From UBA2988 sp965237965 (GTDB lineage Bacteria > Gemmatimonadota > Gemmatimonadetes > Longimicrobiales > Gaopeijiaceae), in the NCBI GenBank assembly GCA_965237965.1, contig CBDEGT010000002.1, forward strand, positions 186,001 through 250,000: a DNA stretch of 64,000 nucleotides, in the 5' to 3' direction. The notes under the pieces are model-generated. The model saw only the letters and a program-made list of their open reading frames with translations, searched no databases and was not told where the DNA came from. The number at the start of each line of letters is the position of its first letter. Position 1 is the stretch's first letter. Shown piece after piece: positions 15,614-24,307 of the stretch. A program made the position numbers and the translations under genes.

Positions 15614-18015
15614 TCGACCCTCGCCATGGTGACCCCCGCTCCACCCTCGCCCTGCATCCCTATCCGGAACTCCTTGACCCGCTGGTCGTGTCGTAACAAC
15701 TCCTGCACCCGCGCCCGCACCGCACCGGTGCCTTTGCCGTGGATGATGCGGAGCTCCGGCAGTTCGCCGAGCACGGCGGCGTCGAGCGCGCGCGCGAGCT
15801 CCAGGTCCACCTCATCCACGCGAAACCCACGTAGGTCCACCTCGGCGCGTGGGAGCGTCTCCGTAACGGCGGCGGACGCAGCCGAGCGGAAACCCGTGCG
15901 CCCCACCACGTCGCTACGGGCACGCACGGGAGCATGCGTTCGGGGCCCCCCCGCGTCGGCCGGCTCGAGATGCGCAGCGGGCACCTCCAACCTCAGCTCT
16001 CCCACTTTCACCACCACTCGTCCGTCCCGGAGCTCGATGATCGCGCCGGTGGAGCCGCCGGGTAGACGCACACGCTGCCCACTCGTCAGCTCCATCGCGC
16101 CCGGGCCCTCCACCCCATGCGGGGCGCTCGACACCAGGCGTTCGTGCTGCTCGCGCGCGGCCTCCTCCACACGGGCGCGAGCGCTTCGCCCCGCCACCTC
16201 GAGCTCCCGGGCGTCCGCGGCCGCGCGCACCTCACGGATCGCAGCCTCCACCTCCCCGCGAGCGTCCATGAGCAGCTGACGCGCCTCCTCGCGCGCGCGG
16301 CGCTCCGCAGTGCGCTCCTGGCGATGCAGCTCTGCCCCGCGCGCTTCGAGCTCGGTGCGCAGCCGCTGGGCTTCCACACGCTGGTGGTCGAGCGACGCCA
16401 CCCGCTCGCTCGCCTCCCTCTCCTTTCGCTCGAGTGTCTCGAGCAGCTCCTCGACGCTCACTTCGGCCGCCAAGAGGTGGCCCTCGGCGCGGTCGAGCAG
16501 CGCGGCCGACATGCCCTGCCGCCGCGCGATGGCCAGTCCGTAGCTCCGACCCGGCCGTCCCTTCACCAGCTGGTAGGTGGGCTCCATTCGGTCGGGCTCG
16601 AACTGGAGCGAAGCGTTGACGATCCCGCTGCCCGCCCGGTCCAGCGTCTTCAACACCCCGAGGTGCGAGGTCACGACGCAGAGTGCGCCCCGAGCGACCA
16701 GCTCCTCGAGGATCGCGCGCGCGAGGGCAGCTCCCTCTGCCGGGTCGGTGCCCGTTCCCATTTCGTCGATGAGGACCAGGCTCGCACGGTCCGCCCCTGC
16801 GACGATCTCCTTCAGGTTCTCGAGGTGCGCGGAGAAGGTGGACAGGCTACCCGCGATCGATTGCTCGTCCCCGATGTCCGCGAACACGTCGCGGAAAAGC
16901 GGCAGCCGTGTCCCGGTGCGTACCGGCGGCACCACGCCGGCCTGGGCGAGCGCGGCGATGAGGCCGATCGCCTTCAGGAGCACGCTCTTCCCGCCCGTGT
17001 TCGGACCCGATACGACCAGCGCACGCTCGCCCGGGTCAAGCACCAGATCGAACGGCACGACTTCGTCCCCGTGCGCGAGGAGCAAAGGATGCCGTCCCCC
17101 TTCGATCACGAGCATGTCCGAACCCGGATCGAGCATCTCGGGAGCGTCTGCGTCCCATTCAAGGGCAACGCGCGCACGAGCCTGGAGCCCGTCGAAGTCC
17201 ACCAGCGCGGCCTGGCTGGCGGAAAGCAACGCATGAGCGGGGTGCAACCGTTCGGTCAGCTCGCCCAGGATGCGCCGGATCTCGCGCTGCTCGGCACGTT
17301 CGAGCTCGTGAAGCTCGTTCGTGAGCGCGATCGCGATCGGCGGCTCCACGAATACGGTTGCGCCCGTCGCAGACTCATCATGGACGATCCCTCCGACCTC
17401 TCCCTTCCCCTCCCGGCGAACCGGTATCACGTAACGGCCGTCGCGCAACGTGACGGACGCATCCGTGACCGTGATGCGCTCCGGCAACGATCGCGCATAG
17501 CTTTCGAGCTTCGCGACAATGCGCGAGTGGGCGCGGCGCCGCGCGGCGCGGATACGCTTGAGCTCGCGGCTGGCGATATCCAGGATCTGCCCTTCTTCGT
17601 CGATCGCACGGGCGATGGCCGCCTCGGTCTTCTCATCTTCGTGCAGCGACGCCCGCACGTCGTCGAGGAGTCCGTAGCGTCCAGCGTTCTCGTCCAACTC
17701 ACGAGCGAGCGACGCCGACGAGCGCAGTAGAACGGCAACGGCCCGCAGCTCCAGGGGCTCGAGCACGCTCCCCGGTACCGCCAGGCGATCGAGCCCGCTT
17801 CCAGCATCGGGAACGGTCGGCATACTCCAGGCTAGCCGATCGGAGAGGAAGCGCCGGGTCTCGGTCACGCGCGCGAGCTCGGCGCGGACCTCGTCCGGGT
17901 TGCTCGACGGCATCCGGCGTTCGACCGCGGCGCGGCCGAGGAGACTCGCCGCACGCCCAGCCACCACGGCCAGCGCGGCCCGGTACTCGAGCACCGAGAG
18001 CGCGTGTGCGTTCAT
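15610..18015 (-). CDS. mutS2: endonuclease MutS2
   Basis: MutS2 acts against recombination intermediates and, in recent work on Bacillus, on collided ribosomes. The ATPase core has Walker A GPNTGGKS at residues 337-344, Walker B LVLIDEMGTGTDPAEG and the signature around STFSAHL. A long coiled-coil insertion follows (about 510-630), then a KOW-like segment and the C-terminal Smr nuclease domain (VDLRGFRVDEV ... IIHGKGTGA). Length 801 residues is normal. The N-terminal mismatch-recognition domains of MutS are absent, as expected. It overlaps dnaG by four bases. Confidence 0.96.
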   Translation of the reverse strand: MNAHALSVLEYRAALAVVAGRAASLLGRAAVERRMPSSNPDEVRAELARVTETRRFLSDRLAWSMPTVPDAGSGLDRLAVPGSVLEPLELRAVAVLLRSSASLARELDENAGRYGLLDDVRASLHEDEKTEAAIARAIDEEGQILDIASRELKRIRAARRRAHSRIVAKLESYARSLPERITVTDASVTLRDGRYVIPVRREGKGEVGGIVHDESATGATVFVEPPIAIALTNELHELERAEQREIRRILGELTERLHPAHALLSASQAALVDFDGLQARARVALEWDADAPEMLDPGSDMLVIEGGRHPLLLAHGDEVVPFDLVLDPGERALVVSGPNTGGKSVLLKAIGLIAALAQAGVVPPVRTGTRLPLFRDVFADIGDEQSIAGSLSTFSAHLENLKEIVAGADRASLVLIDEMGTGTDPAEGAALARAILEELVARGALCVVTSHLGVLKTLDRAGSGIVNASLQFEPDRMEPTYQLVKGRPGRSYGLAIARRQGMSAALLDRAEGHLLAAEVSVEELLETLERKEREASERVASLDHQRVEAQRLRTELEARGAELHRQERTAERRAREEARQLLMDARGEVEAAIREVRAAADARELEVAGRSARARVEEAAREQHERLVSSAPHGVEGPGAMELTSGQRVRLPGGSTGAIIELRDGRVVVKVGELRLEVPAAHLEPADAGGPRTHAPVRARSDVVGRTGFRSAASAAVTETLPRAEVDLRGFRVDEVDLELARALDAAVLGELPELRIIHGKGTGAVRARVQELLRHDQRVKEFRIGMQGEGGAGVTMARVE

Positions 18016-18296
18016 GGGAAGCAGGTCCGGAGCAAGCGGTCGCCGATGCGCCGTACCCTCGGGCGGGAGCCACCCCTTGTCGGCGAGGCTGCAGCGCGGA
18101 CGTCGTTCGCCTCCGCGGGATCACCCGGCGCCATGAACCGCTGCGCCGCACGCCCGGGTTCGGCCCCGCGCGCGCGGGCCGGGTCCGATGCGAAACGGGC
18201 GCCGGCCCGGAGGCCCGCGCCCGTCGTGGGAAGGTCAGGGGTGGCCGAGGCACCCGCCCCCCTGGGACCCTTGCCGAGGCGGCCGGGTCCGGTCAC
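18012..18296 (-). CDS. possible small ORF linking yqeY-like gene and mutS2
   Basis: A 94-codon frame fills the 277-bp gap between the gatB/yqeY-like gene and mutS2. Its GTG start overlaps the upstream stop by four bases (GTGA), and its stop overlaps the mutS2 ATG by four bases (ATGA), exactly the coupling used elsewhere in this window. Against it, the product is rich in Arg, Gly, Pro and Ala, has no recognisable motif, and third-position GC is not higher than at the other positions as in the true genes. I give it as a candidate only. Confidence 0.25.
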   Translation of the reverse strand: MTGPGRLGKGPRGAGASATPDLPTTGAGLRAGARFASDPARARGAEPGRAAQRFMAPGDPAEANDVRAAASPTRGGSRPRVRRIGDRLLRTCFP

Positions 18297-18718
18297 CTGG
18301 AGAGTTCCTCCCGGACGATTCGGTTGGCCTCCCTGCCGTCGAAGCGGCCTCGGATGCTCGGCATGATACTTCCCATGACGGCACCCATCTGATCGGCTCC
18401 ACCCTCGACGGCTTTGCGCACCAGGGTACGAACCTCGTCCTCCGACAGCGCCTCGGGCAGGTAGCCCTGAAGGATCCCCGCCTCCGTGTCCTCCTTCGAG
18501 GCGAGGTCCTCGCGACCGCCGGCGCGCATCTGCTCCGACGCCTCACGACGCTGCTTGACGGCGCGTGAAAGCACCGCGATCACGTCCTCGGCAGACGCAT
18601 CCCGGCGGTTCTCGATCTCTCGGTTCCGGACGTCGGAGAGGGTGGTCGAGAGGACCAGAGTACGGGCCCGGTCCCGGTCCTTGCGGGCCCGGTTGAGATC
18701 GGCCTGCAGGCGGGTCAT
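18293..18718 (-). CDS. GatB/YqeY domain-containing protein
   Basis: A 141-residue stand-alone YqeY protein, the same helical tail domain found at the C terminus of GatB, where it contacts tRNA. Family features are MTRLQADLNRARKDRD at the start, LSTTLSDVRNREIE, and the C-terminal QMGAVMGSIMPSIRGRFDG segment. The stand-alone version is proposed to interact with tRNA or aid amidation of misacylated tRNA, but its function is not proven. Start at the ATG at 18718; a GTG 15 bases upstream is possible. hit ends 35 bp upstream. Confidence 0.93.
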   Translation of the reverse strand: MTRLQADLNRARKDRDRARTLVLSTTLSDVRNREIENRRDASAEDVIAVLSRAVKQRREASEQMRAGGREDLASKEDTEAGILQGYLPEALSEDEVRTLVRKAVEGGADQMGAVMGSIMPSIRGRFDGREANRIVREELSR

Positions 18719-18753
18719 GAGAGGGTCGGCCACGAAAAAAGCTAACCGCGACA

Positions 18754-19104
18754 CTATCCGGGCGGCCACCCCAGCGCGCGACCGCCGAGCAGATGCATGT
18801 GGACGTGGAACACCGACTGGCCGGCCCCGGATCCGCAGTTCATCACGACCCGCCAACCGCCGCTCGCGACCCCCTCGACGCGCGCAAGCTCGCGAGCCAG
18901 CAGATGCATGTCGCCCAACACGTCACGATGGCGTGGCTCCAGGTCGTTCAGCGTGGCGACGTGGTCCCTGGGGATGATCAGGAGGTGCGTGGGCGCCTTT
19001 GGGTCGATGTCCCGGAACGCCACAAGTCCGTCGTCCTCATGCACGATCTGGGCGGGGATCTCCCGGCGTGCGATGCGGCAAAACAAACAGCTCGGGTCGG
19101 ACAC
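18754..19104 (-). CDS. HIT-family (histidine triad) nucleotide hydrolase
   Basis: HINT-type protein of 116 residues acting on adenosine phosphoramidates or related nucleotides. The N-terminal CLFCRIARREIPA supplies zinc-ligand cysteines, and the catalytic triad HVHMHLLGG is at His100, His102 and His104. The start is a GTG at 19104 with GGGAG upstream. A copy of the 24-bp dispersed repeat lies 18 bp upstream of the start (19123-19146), so this gene probably begins a transcript that continues into the yqeY-like gene and mutS2. Confidence 0.95.
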   Translation of the reverse strand: MSDPSCLFCRIARREIPAQIVHEDDGLVAFRDIDPKAPTHLLIIPRDHVATLNDLEPRHRDVLGDMHLLARELARVEGVASGGWRVVMNCGSGAGQSVFHVHMHLLGGRALGWPPG

Positions 19105-19122
19105 GTTCGCTCCCGGATTGGT

Positions 19123-19146
19123 TAGCAGGTCGCTGAGAAAGGGAAG
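19123..19146. repeat. 24-bp dispersed repeat, copy A
   Basis: The plus strand begins TAGCAGGTCGCTGAGAAAGG and continues GAAG. It matches copies B (26553-26576) and C (49555-49578) at 20 or more of 24 positions, in the same orientation, upstream of the minus-strand hit gene. Confidence 0.8.
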
Positions 19147-19285
19147 CCGGGCCGCGGGCCAAGGCGAAGACCGCCAAACTGCCCCGAAGGGCCCCCGCCT
19201 GCAATGAGGCCGGTCGGACCATGTTCCCGCACACCCTCGATCACGACTGTCGGTCTCCCCCCGTCCACCCGCACCCGAGACGTCG

Positions 19286-19741
19286 ATGGAGACCCTAGCT
19301 CAACGGGCCGCGCAGAGCCTCGCGTACCATTCTTCCCCCGCCCTGCCCCTCCAGGAGCTGACCGAGGAGGTGCGCACCGGCGGCGGGGTGGTGGGCACAG
19401 GCGTGCTGCTTCGCGCGCTGCAAGAGAGGCCGGACCTCTTCCGCCTGCTAGACCCGTGGCGAGGTCCCTGGCGTGCAGCCCCTATCCGACAGAGCGGACG
19501 GGGAATGGGCGAACCCCCAGCGGCCCCCGTCGGAGAACGCTGGGTAGTGCCGCTCGGACCGTCGACCGGCTACCCCGCTCGCGACCCGCTCGGGCGGCTC
19601 AAGGCGAGCATGATCCATCTCGGGCGCACGCTGGACGAGCGCTCGATGACCGACCTGGCGCGCTGGCTGGCGATGGTCCGTGAGAGCGAGCGGCTGTGCC
19701 GGGCCAGCCGGATGCGGAAGGAACGGCCAGCGCTGAGCTAG
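19286..19741 (+). CDS. hypothetical protein, plus-strand gene
   Basis: A 151-residue frame from an ATG. Codon use is like the neighbours (third positions strongly G/C), which supports a real gene although I do not recognise the family. Residues 1-55 have a helix-turn-helix-like pattern (LPLQELTEEVRTGG ... LLRALQERPDLFRLL) reminiscent of a small winged-helix or HARE-type module; the middle is Gly/Pro-rich and the end is helical and basic. It is one of only two plus-strand genes. It is convergent with prmA, and the two stop codons share the palindrome CTAG at 19738-19741. The 181 bp upstream contain repeat copy A and the hit start but no clear promoter. Confidence 0.6.
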   Translation: METLAQRAAQSLAYHSSPALPLQELTEEVRTGGGVVGTGVLLRALQERPDLFRLLDPWRGPWRAAPIRQSGRGMGEPPAAPVGERWVVPLGPSTGYPARDPLGRLKASMIHLGRTLDERSMTDLARWLAMVRESERLCRASRMRKERPALS

Positions 19742-20664
19742 ACCGCGCGAACGAACCAGCCCGAGCGCCACTCGCCGTCCGCGTCGACATCCGTCAGGAC
19801 CAGGCGCGCGTGCTCCGCCTCACCTACGAACGCCTCCCACTCCTCCGCGAGGAGCCCTGAGAGGATCGCCCAGCCGTTCCCGCGGAGCGCGTCCCGCAAT
19901 GCCCGGAGCAGCGGCCGCAACACGCCGCTCTCGATATTGGCGAGCACGCCGTCGGCGGGACCGAGAGAACGGAGGAGATCGGCGTCGGCCCATCGCTCCA
20001 CCCAACGGACCCGTTCGGTCACGCCGTTGCGCGAGAGATTTTCGCGAGCGTACTCGGTCGCGAGCGGATCACCCTCGACCGCGATCACCTCGCGCGCGCC
20101 CAACAGCGCCGCAGCGACGGCGAGGATCGAGGACCCGGAGCCCACGTCGAGCACCCGCGCGCCCGGTCGGAGCGCCCGATCCAGGAGCCGAAGCGCGCCG
20201 CGGGTCGTGCCGTGCTCGGCGGTACCGAAGGCCATGCCGGGATCGACCACGACCACCGTCTCACCGGGTTCCAAGCGTGCGCGGAGGTCTTCCTCCTCCC
20301 ACGACGGGGTCACCCACAGGCGCGGCGTGATGCGACGGGGGCCCAATCCCCGCTTCCAGGCTTCAGCCCAGTCCTCCGGGTCACGCCAGGCATACACGAT
20401 CGTGACGGGAGCGCCGATCACCTGTTCGAGGCGAGCCGCGGCACCGGCCTTGAAGCCATCCAGGTCGACGGGCTCGGGAACGTGGGTCACCAGCCAGCCG
20501 TCCCGCTCCTCGACCGCTCGCCCACCGAGCTCAATGAGCCCGTCGGGCAAAACGCCGTCGTCCTCCGACAACTCTCCCGAGCGGGCCATGGCGACGCGCG
20601 CGCGGCCCTCCCGACGAGCGCGAACCTCGAGCCAGCGGCCAGACAAGCCCCGCGCTGGACTCAT
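19738..20664 (-). CDS. prmA: ribosomal protein L11 methyltransferase
   Basis: PrmA trimethylates ribosomal protein L11. The SAM motif is VLDVGSGSSILAVAAALLGA, preceded by the PrmA-specific GMAFGTAEHGTT and followed by ANIESGVL in place of the usual NIL motif. The 308-residue length is normal. Its ATG overlaps the dnaJ stop by four bases, the common dnaJ-prmA linkage. It ends tail to tail with the plus-strand unknown gene. Confidence 0.94.
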   Translation of the reverse strand: MSPARGLSGRWLEVRARREGRARVAMARSGELSEDDGVLPDGLIELGGRAVEERDGWLVTHVPEPVDLDGFKAGAAARLEQVIGAPVTIVYAWRDPEDWAEAWKRGLGPRRITPRLWVTPSWEEEDLRARLEPGETVVVVDPGMAFGTAEHGTTRGALRLLDRALRPGARVLDVGSGSSILAVAAALLGAREVIAVEGDPLATEYARENLSRNGVTERVRWVERWADADLLRSLGPADGVLANIESGVLRPLLRALRDALRGNGWAILSGLLAEEWEAFVGEAEHARLVLTDVDADGEWRSGWFVRAV

Positions 20665-21803
20665 CCGCTCCCGAACGCCTCCTTCACTCGGGACCAGAAC
20701 CCCTTCCGGTCCCCCATCTGATCCGGGGCCGGATCCTCCACTTCCTTGAGTGAGCGGTAGAGCCGCTCCTGCTCCGCCGAGAGCCGCTCGGGAACCCAGA
20801 TGAGCACGCGCACGAGTTGATCGCCGCGCCGCCCGCCTCCCAGCTCCGGTACGCCCTGCTCCCGGAGGCGGAGCAGCTCGCCGCTCTGAGTGCCGGGCGG
20901 GATCCGGAGCCGTGCCGTACCGTCCACGGTGGGAACCTCCACCTCATCCCCGAGCACCGCCTGGCCGACGGTGACGGGTAGCTGGACGAACAGCTGGGCG
21001 CCTTCCCGGACGAAACGTGGGTCTTCGGCGACCTCGAGCATCACGATCAGGTCACCCCGTGGGCCTCCGCGTGGGCCCGCGTTCCCTCGACCGCGCATCG
21101 TGATGAAGTTCTCCGAGCTGACCCCGGCCGGAATCTCGACCTCGACCTCGCTCTCCCCCCTCACCCGACCCTCGCCGTGACAGCGCCGGCAGGGCGACCC
21201 GATCACCTGCCCTTGGCCGCGACAAGCGCGACAAGGCTGTACGCTGACGAGTTGCCCGAACACGGAGCGCTGGACGAGCCGTTCCTCGCCGCTGCCCCCG
21301 CAGGTCGTGCACGACTGCGGCTGGGTGCCCGGCTCGGCACCCGTGCCCACGCAGAGATCGCACGGATCGAGCGCAGGCACGTTGAGGGTACGCTTCGCCC
21401 CGTGGACGACATCGTTGAGCGTCAGCGGAAGCTTGACGCGCAGGTTCTGCCCACGGGTCGATCCCTGGCCCTGTCCGCGACGGCTGCCGAACACGTCTCC
21501 CAACCCACCGAAGCCGCCGAAGTCGCGCATGAAAACCTCGAGGGCGTCGCCGAAGTCGAATCCCGGCGCGCCCCCACCTCCGCGCCGGAGACCAGCCTCG
21601 CCGAATCGGTCGTAGACCGAGCGCTGATCGGGATCCCGGAGCACCTCGTAGGCGCGCGTGACCTCCTTGAAGCGCTCCTCGGCATCAGGCGATCCCTCGT
21701 TGCGATCGGGATGGTATTGGAGCGCAAGCTTGCGGTAGGCCTTCTTGATGTCGTCGGGGGAAGCGTCGCGTCCCACGCGGAGAAGGTCGTAGTAGTCGGC
21801 CAT
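20661..21803 (-). CDS. dnaJ: molecular chaperone DnaJ
   Basis: Hsp40 co-chaperone of DnaK. The J domain has the HPD motif (YHPDRNEG), then a Gly/Phe-rich linker (FGGFGGLGDVFG), four zinc-binding CxxCxGxG repeats (CDLCVGTG, CTTCGGSG, CRACRGQG, CRRCHGEG) and two substrate-binding C-terminal domains. With 380 residues it is full-length type I. It follows hrcA by 9 bp; grpE and dnaK are not adjacent. Confidence 0.97.
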   Translation of the reverse strand: MADYYDLLRVGRDASPDDIKKAYRKLALQYHPDRNEGSPDAEERFKEVTRAYEVLRDPDQRSVYDRFGEAGLRRGGGGAPGFDFGDALEVFMRDFGGFGGLGDVFGSRRGQGQGSTRGQNLRVKLPLTLNDVVHGAKRTLNVPALDPCDLCVGTGAEPGTQPQSCTTCGGSGEERLVQRSVFGQLVSVQPCRACRGQGQVIGSPCRRCHGEGRVRGESEVEVEIPAGVSSENFITMRGRGNAGPRGGPRGDLIVMLEVAEDPRFVREGAQLFVQLPVTVGQAVLGDEVEVPTVDGTARLRIPPGTQSGELLRLREQGVPELGGGRRGDQLVRVLIWVPERLSAEQERLYRSLKEVEDPAPDQMGDRKGFWSRVKEAFGSG

Positions 21804-21812
21804 AATCTCCGA

Positions 21813-22901
21813 TCAGGACGCCAGGATTCGGTTCACGAGCGTGGAGGTGTAATCCACAATCGCAATCACCTTCTCGTAGGGCATGCGCGTCGGACCGATC
21901 ACCCCGATCACGCCTTTGAGGCCGCCCACGCGGTACTCGGCGGTGACGAGCGTGAAGTCGGTGAGCGGCGCGGCACCGTGCTCGCCACCGATCGTTATCT
22001 GGAGTCCCGCCGGGTGCTCGCGGCTGCCGAGTACCGATGAGAGCAGCTCCTGCCGCTCGGTCAGCTCGATCAGGCCCTTCAGCCGCTCGCCAGCCTGGAA
22101 TTCGGGTTGCTGGGCGAGCACGCTGGTCTGTCCCAGATGGACGTCCGGGACGTCGACGGTCAGCGGGTTCAGGAGCTCGGCGCCAGCCTGCATGAAGATG
22201 TTCATCAGCTCGGTGGACGACGCATCGTCACCCCACGCGTCACGCAGTCGCTCCGGGAGGCTGCTGCGGATCTCGTCGAGGGTGAGACCCGCTAAGCGCT
22301 CGTTCAGCACCAACGCGACCGTCGTCAGGGTATCCCGCGGCACCTCACCGGGCAGATCGATGTAGACCGTGCGCGCGAGCCCTCCACCGAGGGTCGCGAC
22401 CATCAGCACCTTCTCGGTCGACAGCGGAATGAGGTCGAGCTTCTCGAGCACCGCGTCGCGTAGCCGCGGCGAGATTGCGAGCCCGAGCTCCGCGGAGAGC
22501 ACGGAGAGGGCGCGCGTAGCGCGTCGGACCAGCCGCTCGACCGCAGACGATGCGAGCGGGTCGAGTTCTCGGGCCAGTACCTCGCGCTCGACCTCGCTCA
22601 GACGGGCCGGGTGGATCATCTCGTCCACAAAGAACCTGTAGGCGAGATCGGTCGGGACCCGGCCGGCGGAGGCGTGGGGGTGGAAGAGGTATCCCTTGTC
22701 CTCCAGGTCGCTCATCGTGTTGCGGACCGTGGCGGGCGAGACGCCCAACTCGAACTTGCGAGAGATCGTGCGGCTGCCGGCCGGCTCAGCCGTGTCTACG
22801 TAGATACGTACCACCGCATCCAGAACCCGCCGCTCTCGCTCGGAGAGATCGGATTCCGCGTGGGTCCGCTCCTTTCCCGCCTGTTCGCCTTCGCTGTTCA
22901 T
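21813..22901 (-). CDS. hrcA: heat-inducible transcription repressor HrcA
   Basis: Repressor of class I heat-shock genes, itself assisted by GroEL. The N-terminal winged helix includes GSRTISRKFELGVSPATVRNTM (the start GSRTISRKF is diagnostic), then DLEDKGYLFHPHASAGRVPT, the GAF-like middle domain and the C-terminal GVIGVIGPTRMPYEKVI. Length 362 residues. It begins the hrcA-dnaJ-prmA transcript, separated from hemW by a terminator at 22943-22975. I looked for a CIRCE element upstream and found only a degenerate 18-bp inverted repeat with the wrong arms and spacing. Confidence 0.96.
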   Translation of the reverse strand: MNSEGEQAGKERTHAESDLSERERRVLDAVVRIYVDTAEPAGSRTISRKFELGVSPATVRNTMSDLEDKGYLFHPHASAGRVPTDLAYRFFVDEMIHPARLSEVEREVLARELDPLASSAVERLVRRATRALSVLSAELGLAISPRLRDAVLEKLDLIPLSTEKVLMVATLGGGLARTVYIDLPGEVPRDTLTTVALVLNERLAGLTLDEIRSSLPERLRDAWGDDASSTELMNIFMQAGAELLNPLTVDVPDVHLGQTSVLAQQPEFQAGERLKGLIELTERQELLSSVLGSREHPAGLQITIGGEHGAAPLTDFTLVTAEYRVGGLKGVIGVIGPTRMPYEKVIAIVDYTSTLVNRILAS

Positions 22902-22942
22902 ATCAGCAGAGGGGCTCGAGTACTGCCAGGTGCTCCGGCCTG

Positions 22943-22975
22943 AAAAACCCGCGCCGGCGCTTCCCTTGGCGCGGG
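22943..22975 (-). terminator. intrinsic terminator after hemW
   Basis: On the minus strand CCCGCGCC and GGCGCGGG form a perfect 8-bp GC stem around a 12-base loop, followed directly by TTTTT (plus-strand AAAAA at 22943-22947). It lies about 70 bp after the hemW stop and 40 bp before hrcA. Confidence 0.8.
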
Positions 22976-23045
22976 GTCGGAGCTGAACGAAAGACCAGGG
23001 GGGGGCCGGGCTCCCCCTCCGAATCTCGGGGCTGGGGCATCGTCG

Positions 23046-24305
23046 TCAAGGATCGTGTATCCCCCGGACCCCATCCTCCTGCTCAGGGGTGATTCCGTGG
23101 CGGCCGGCGAGCGTGCCTTCCAGCTCCACCGACAGACCGTCCAGGAGGAGCCAACCCTCCGCGGTGAGGCGCAGCCGCTCATCCCCCGATTGGGCCTCAC
23201 GACGGGCCCAGCCGTGGCGGACCCATCGGGCCGCGAGATCGTCGGCGGACGCAGCCAGGTCACCCCACGGGAGCCCCCGGTCGGTACGGAGCCCGAGCCA
23301 AATCCGTTCGAGCCGCGCAGCGTCCGGGCTCACTGTTTCCTCGCCCGCGACCGGCAGCCGGCCGGCCCCGGTGACCCGAGCGTATTCATCCCATGCGCGC
23401 ACGTTCCAGCGCCGCAGCGGCTCGGAGAAGCTGTGCGCGCCGTTCCCGAGCCCCAGGTACGCGCCTCCCTCCCAGTAGACGCGGTTGTGTCGTGACTCGT
23501 TCCCGGGCATCGCAAAGTTGGAGACCTCGTAGTGCACGTATCCCGCCGACGTGAGCCGCTCGCACGCGCGCAGATACTCGTCTCGGTAGCGTTCCTCGCT
23601 CGCGGTCGCGATCCGCCCCTCGGCCACGCCGCGCGCGAGCGGCGTGCCCGACTCGACCGTGAGACCGTACAGGCTGATGTGCGAGGGCTCCAGGGCGAGC
23701 GTCTCGTCGAGGTCTGCGTCCCAGCTTCTTCCGCCGCCGTCCGAGGCCGCTCCGTCCGGGAGAGCGAAGATCAGATCGATACTCACGTCGTCGATCCCGA
23801 CCGCGCGCGCAGTGGCGACCGCGGCGCGGCTTCCCTCCGCCCCATGCATCCGCCCCATCCACGCGAGGGTCGGCTCGTGGAAGCTCTGTACGCCCAGGCT
23901 CAGTCGGTTCACGCCCGCCGCGTACCAGCCCGCGGCTACCTCCGTGGTGAAGCTCTCCGGGTTGGCCTCGGCGGTCCACTCGACGCCGGGAGCCCGCGTT
24001 CGCTCTAGGCCGATCAGCTCGGCGAGGGCCGCCATCGATTCGGGACCGAGCAACGACGGCGTCCCCCCGCCCACGTAGATGGTGTCGAGCTTAGGTGCGA
24101 GCGCAAAGCGCCCCTCCTCGGCGAGGGCTCGCAGCTCGCCCGCGAGCGCGAGCGTCCAGGCCGTCGGATCTCCCACGCGCCGAACCTGCACCGCAAAGTC
24201 GCAATAAGGGCAACGACGCGCGCAGAAGGGTGCGTGCACATACACTGAGCGCACCATCGAGCGGCCCGGTGATGGCAAGGTCGAGTGGTCGAGGGGGGCG
24301 GCCAT
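23046..24305 (-). CDS. hemW: radical SAM heme chaperone HemW-like
   Basis: HemW-type radical SAM protein, formerly annotated as oxygen-independent coproporphyrinogen oxidase; HemW members deliver heme to respiratory proteins. The cluster motif is CARRCPYC, with the fourth Cys typical of HemW absent or displaced after YC (here YCDF). GGGTPSLL, NRLSLGVQSF and SIDLIFALP follow. I use the ATG at 24305, two bases after the dprA stop, giving 419 residues; another ATG at 24257 (MVRSVYVHAPFC) would be nearer the usual HemW N terminus. The transcript ends at the terminator at 22943-22975. Confidence 0.9.
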   Translation of the reverse strand: MAAPLDHSTLPSPGRSMVRSVYVHAPFCARRCPYCDFAVQVRRVGDPTAWTLALAGELRALAEEGRFALAPKLDTIYVGGGTPSLLGPESMAALAELIGLERTRAPGVEWTAEANPESFTTEVAAGWYAAGVNRLSLGVQSFHEPTLAWMGRMHGAEGSRAAVATARAVGIDDVSIDLIFALPDGAASDGGGRSWDADLDETLALEPSHISLYGLTVESGTPLARGVAEGRIATASEERYRDEYLRACERLTSAGYVHYEVSNFAMPGNESRHNRVYWEGGAYLGLGNGAHSFSEPLRRWNVRAWDEYARVTGAGRLPVAGEETVSPDAARLERIWLGLRTDRGLPWGDLAASADDLAARWVRHGWARREAQSGDERLRLTAEGWLLLDGLSVELEGTLAGRHGITPEQEDGVRGIHDP

Positions 24306-24307
24306 CG

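Noticed and set aside
22918..22935. Possible CIRCE upstream of hrcA
   Set aside because: GAGTACTGCCAGGTGCTC has arms of the wrong sequence order and a 6-base spacer instead of TTAGCACTC-N9-GAGTGCTAA.
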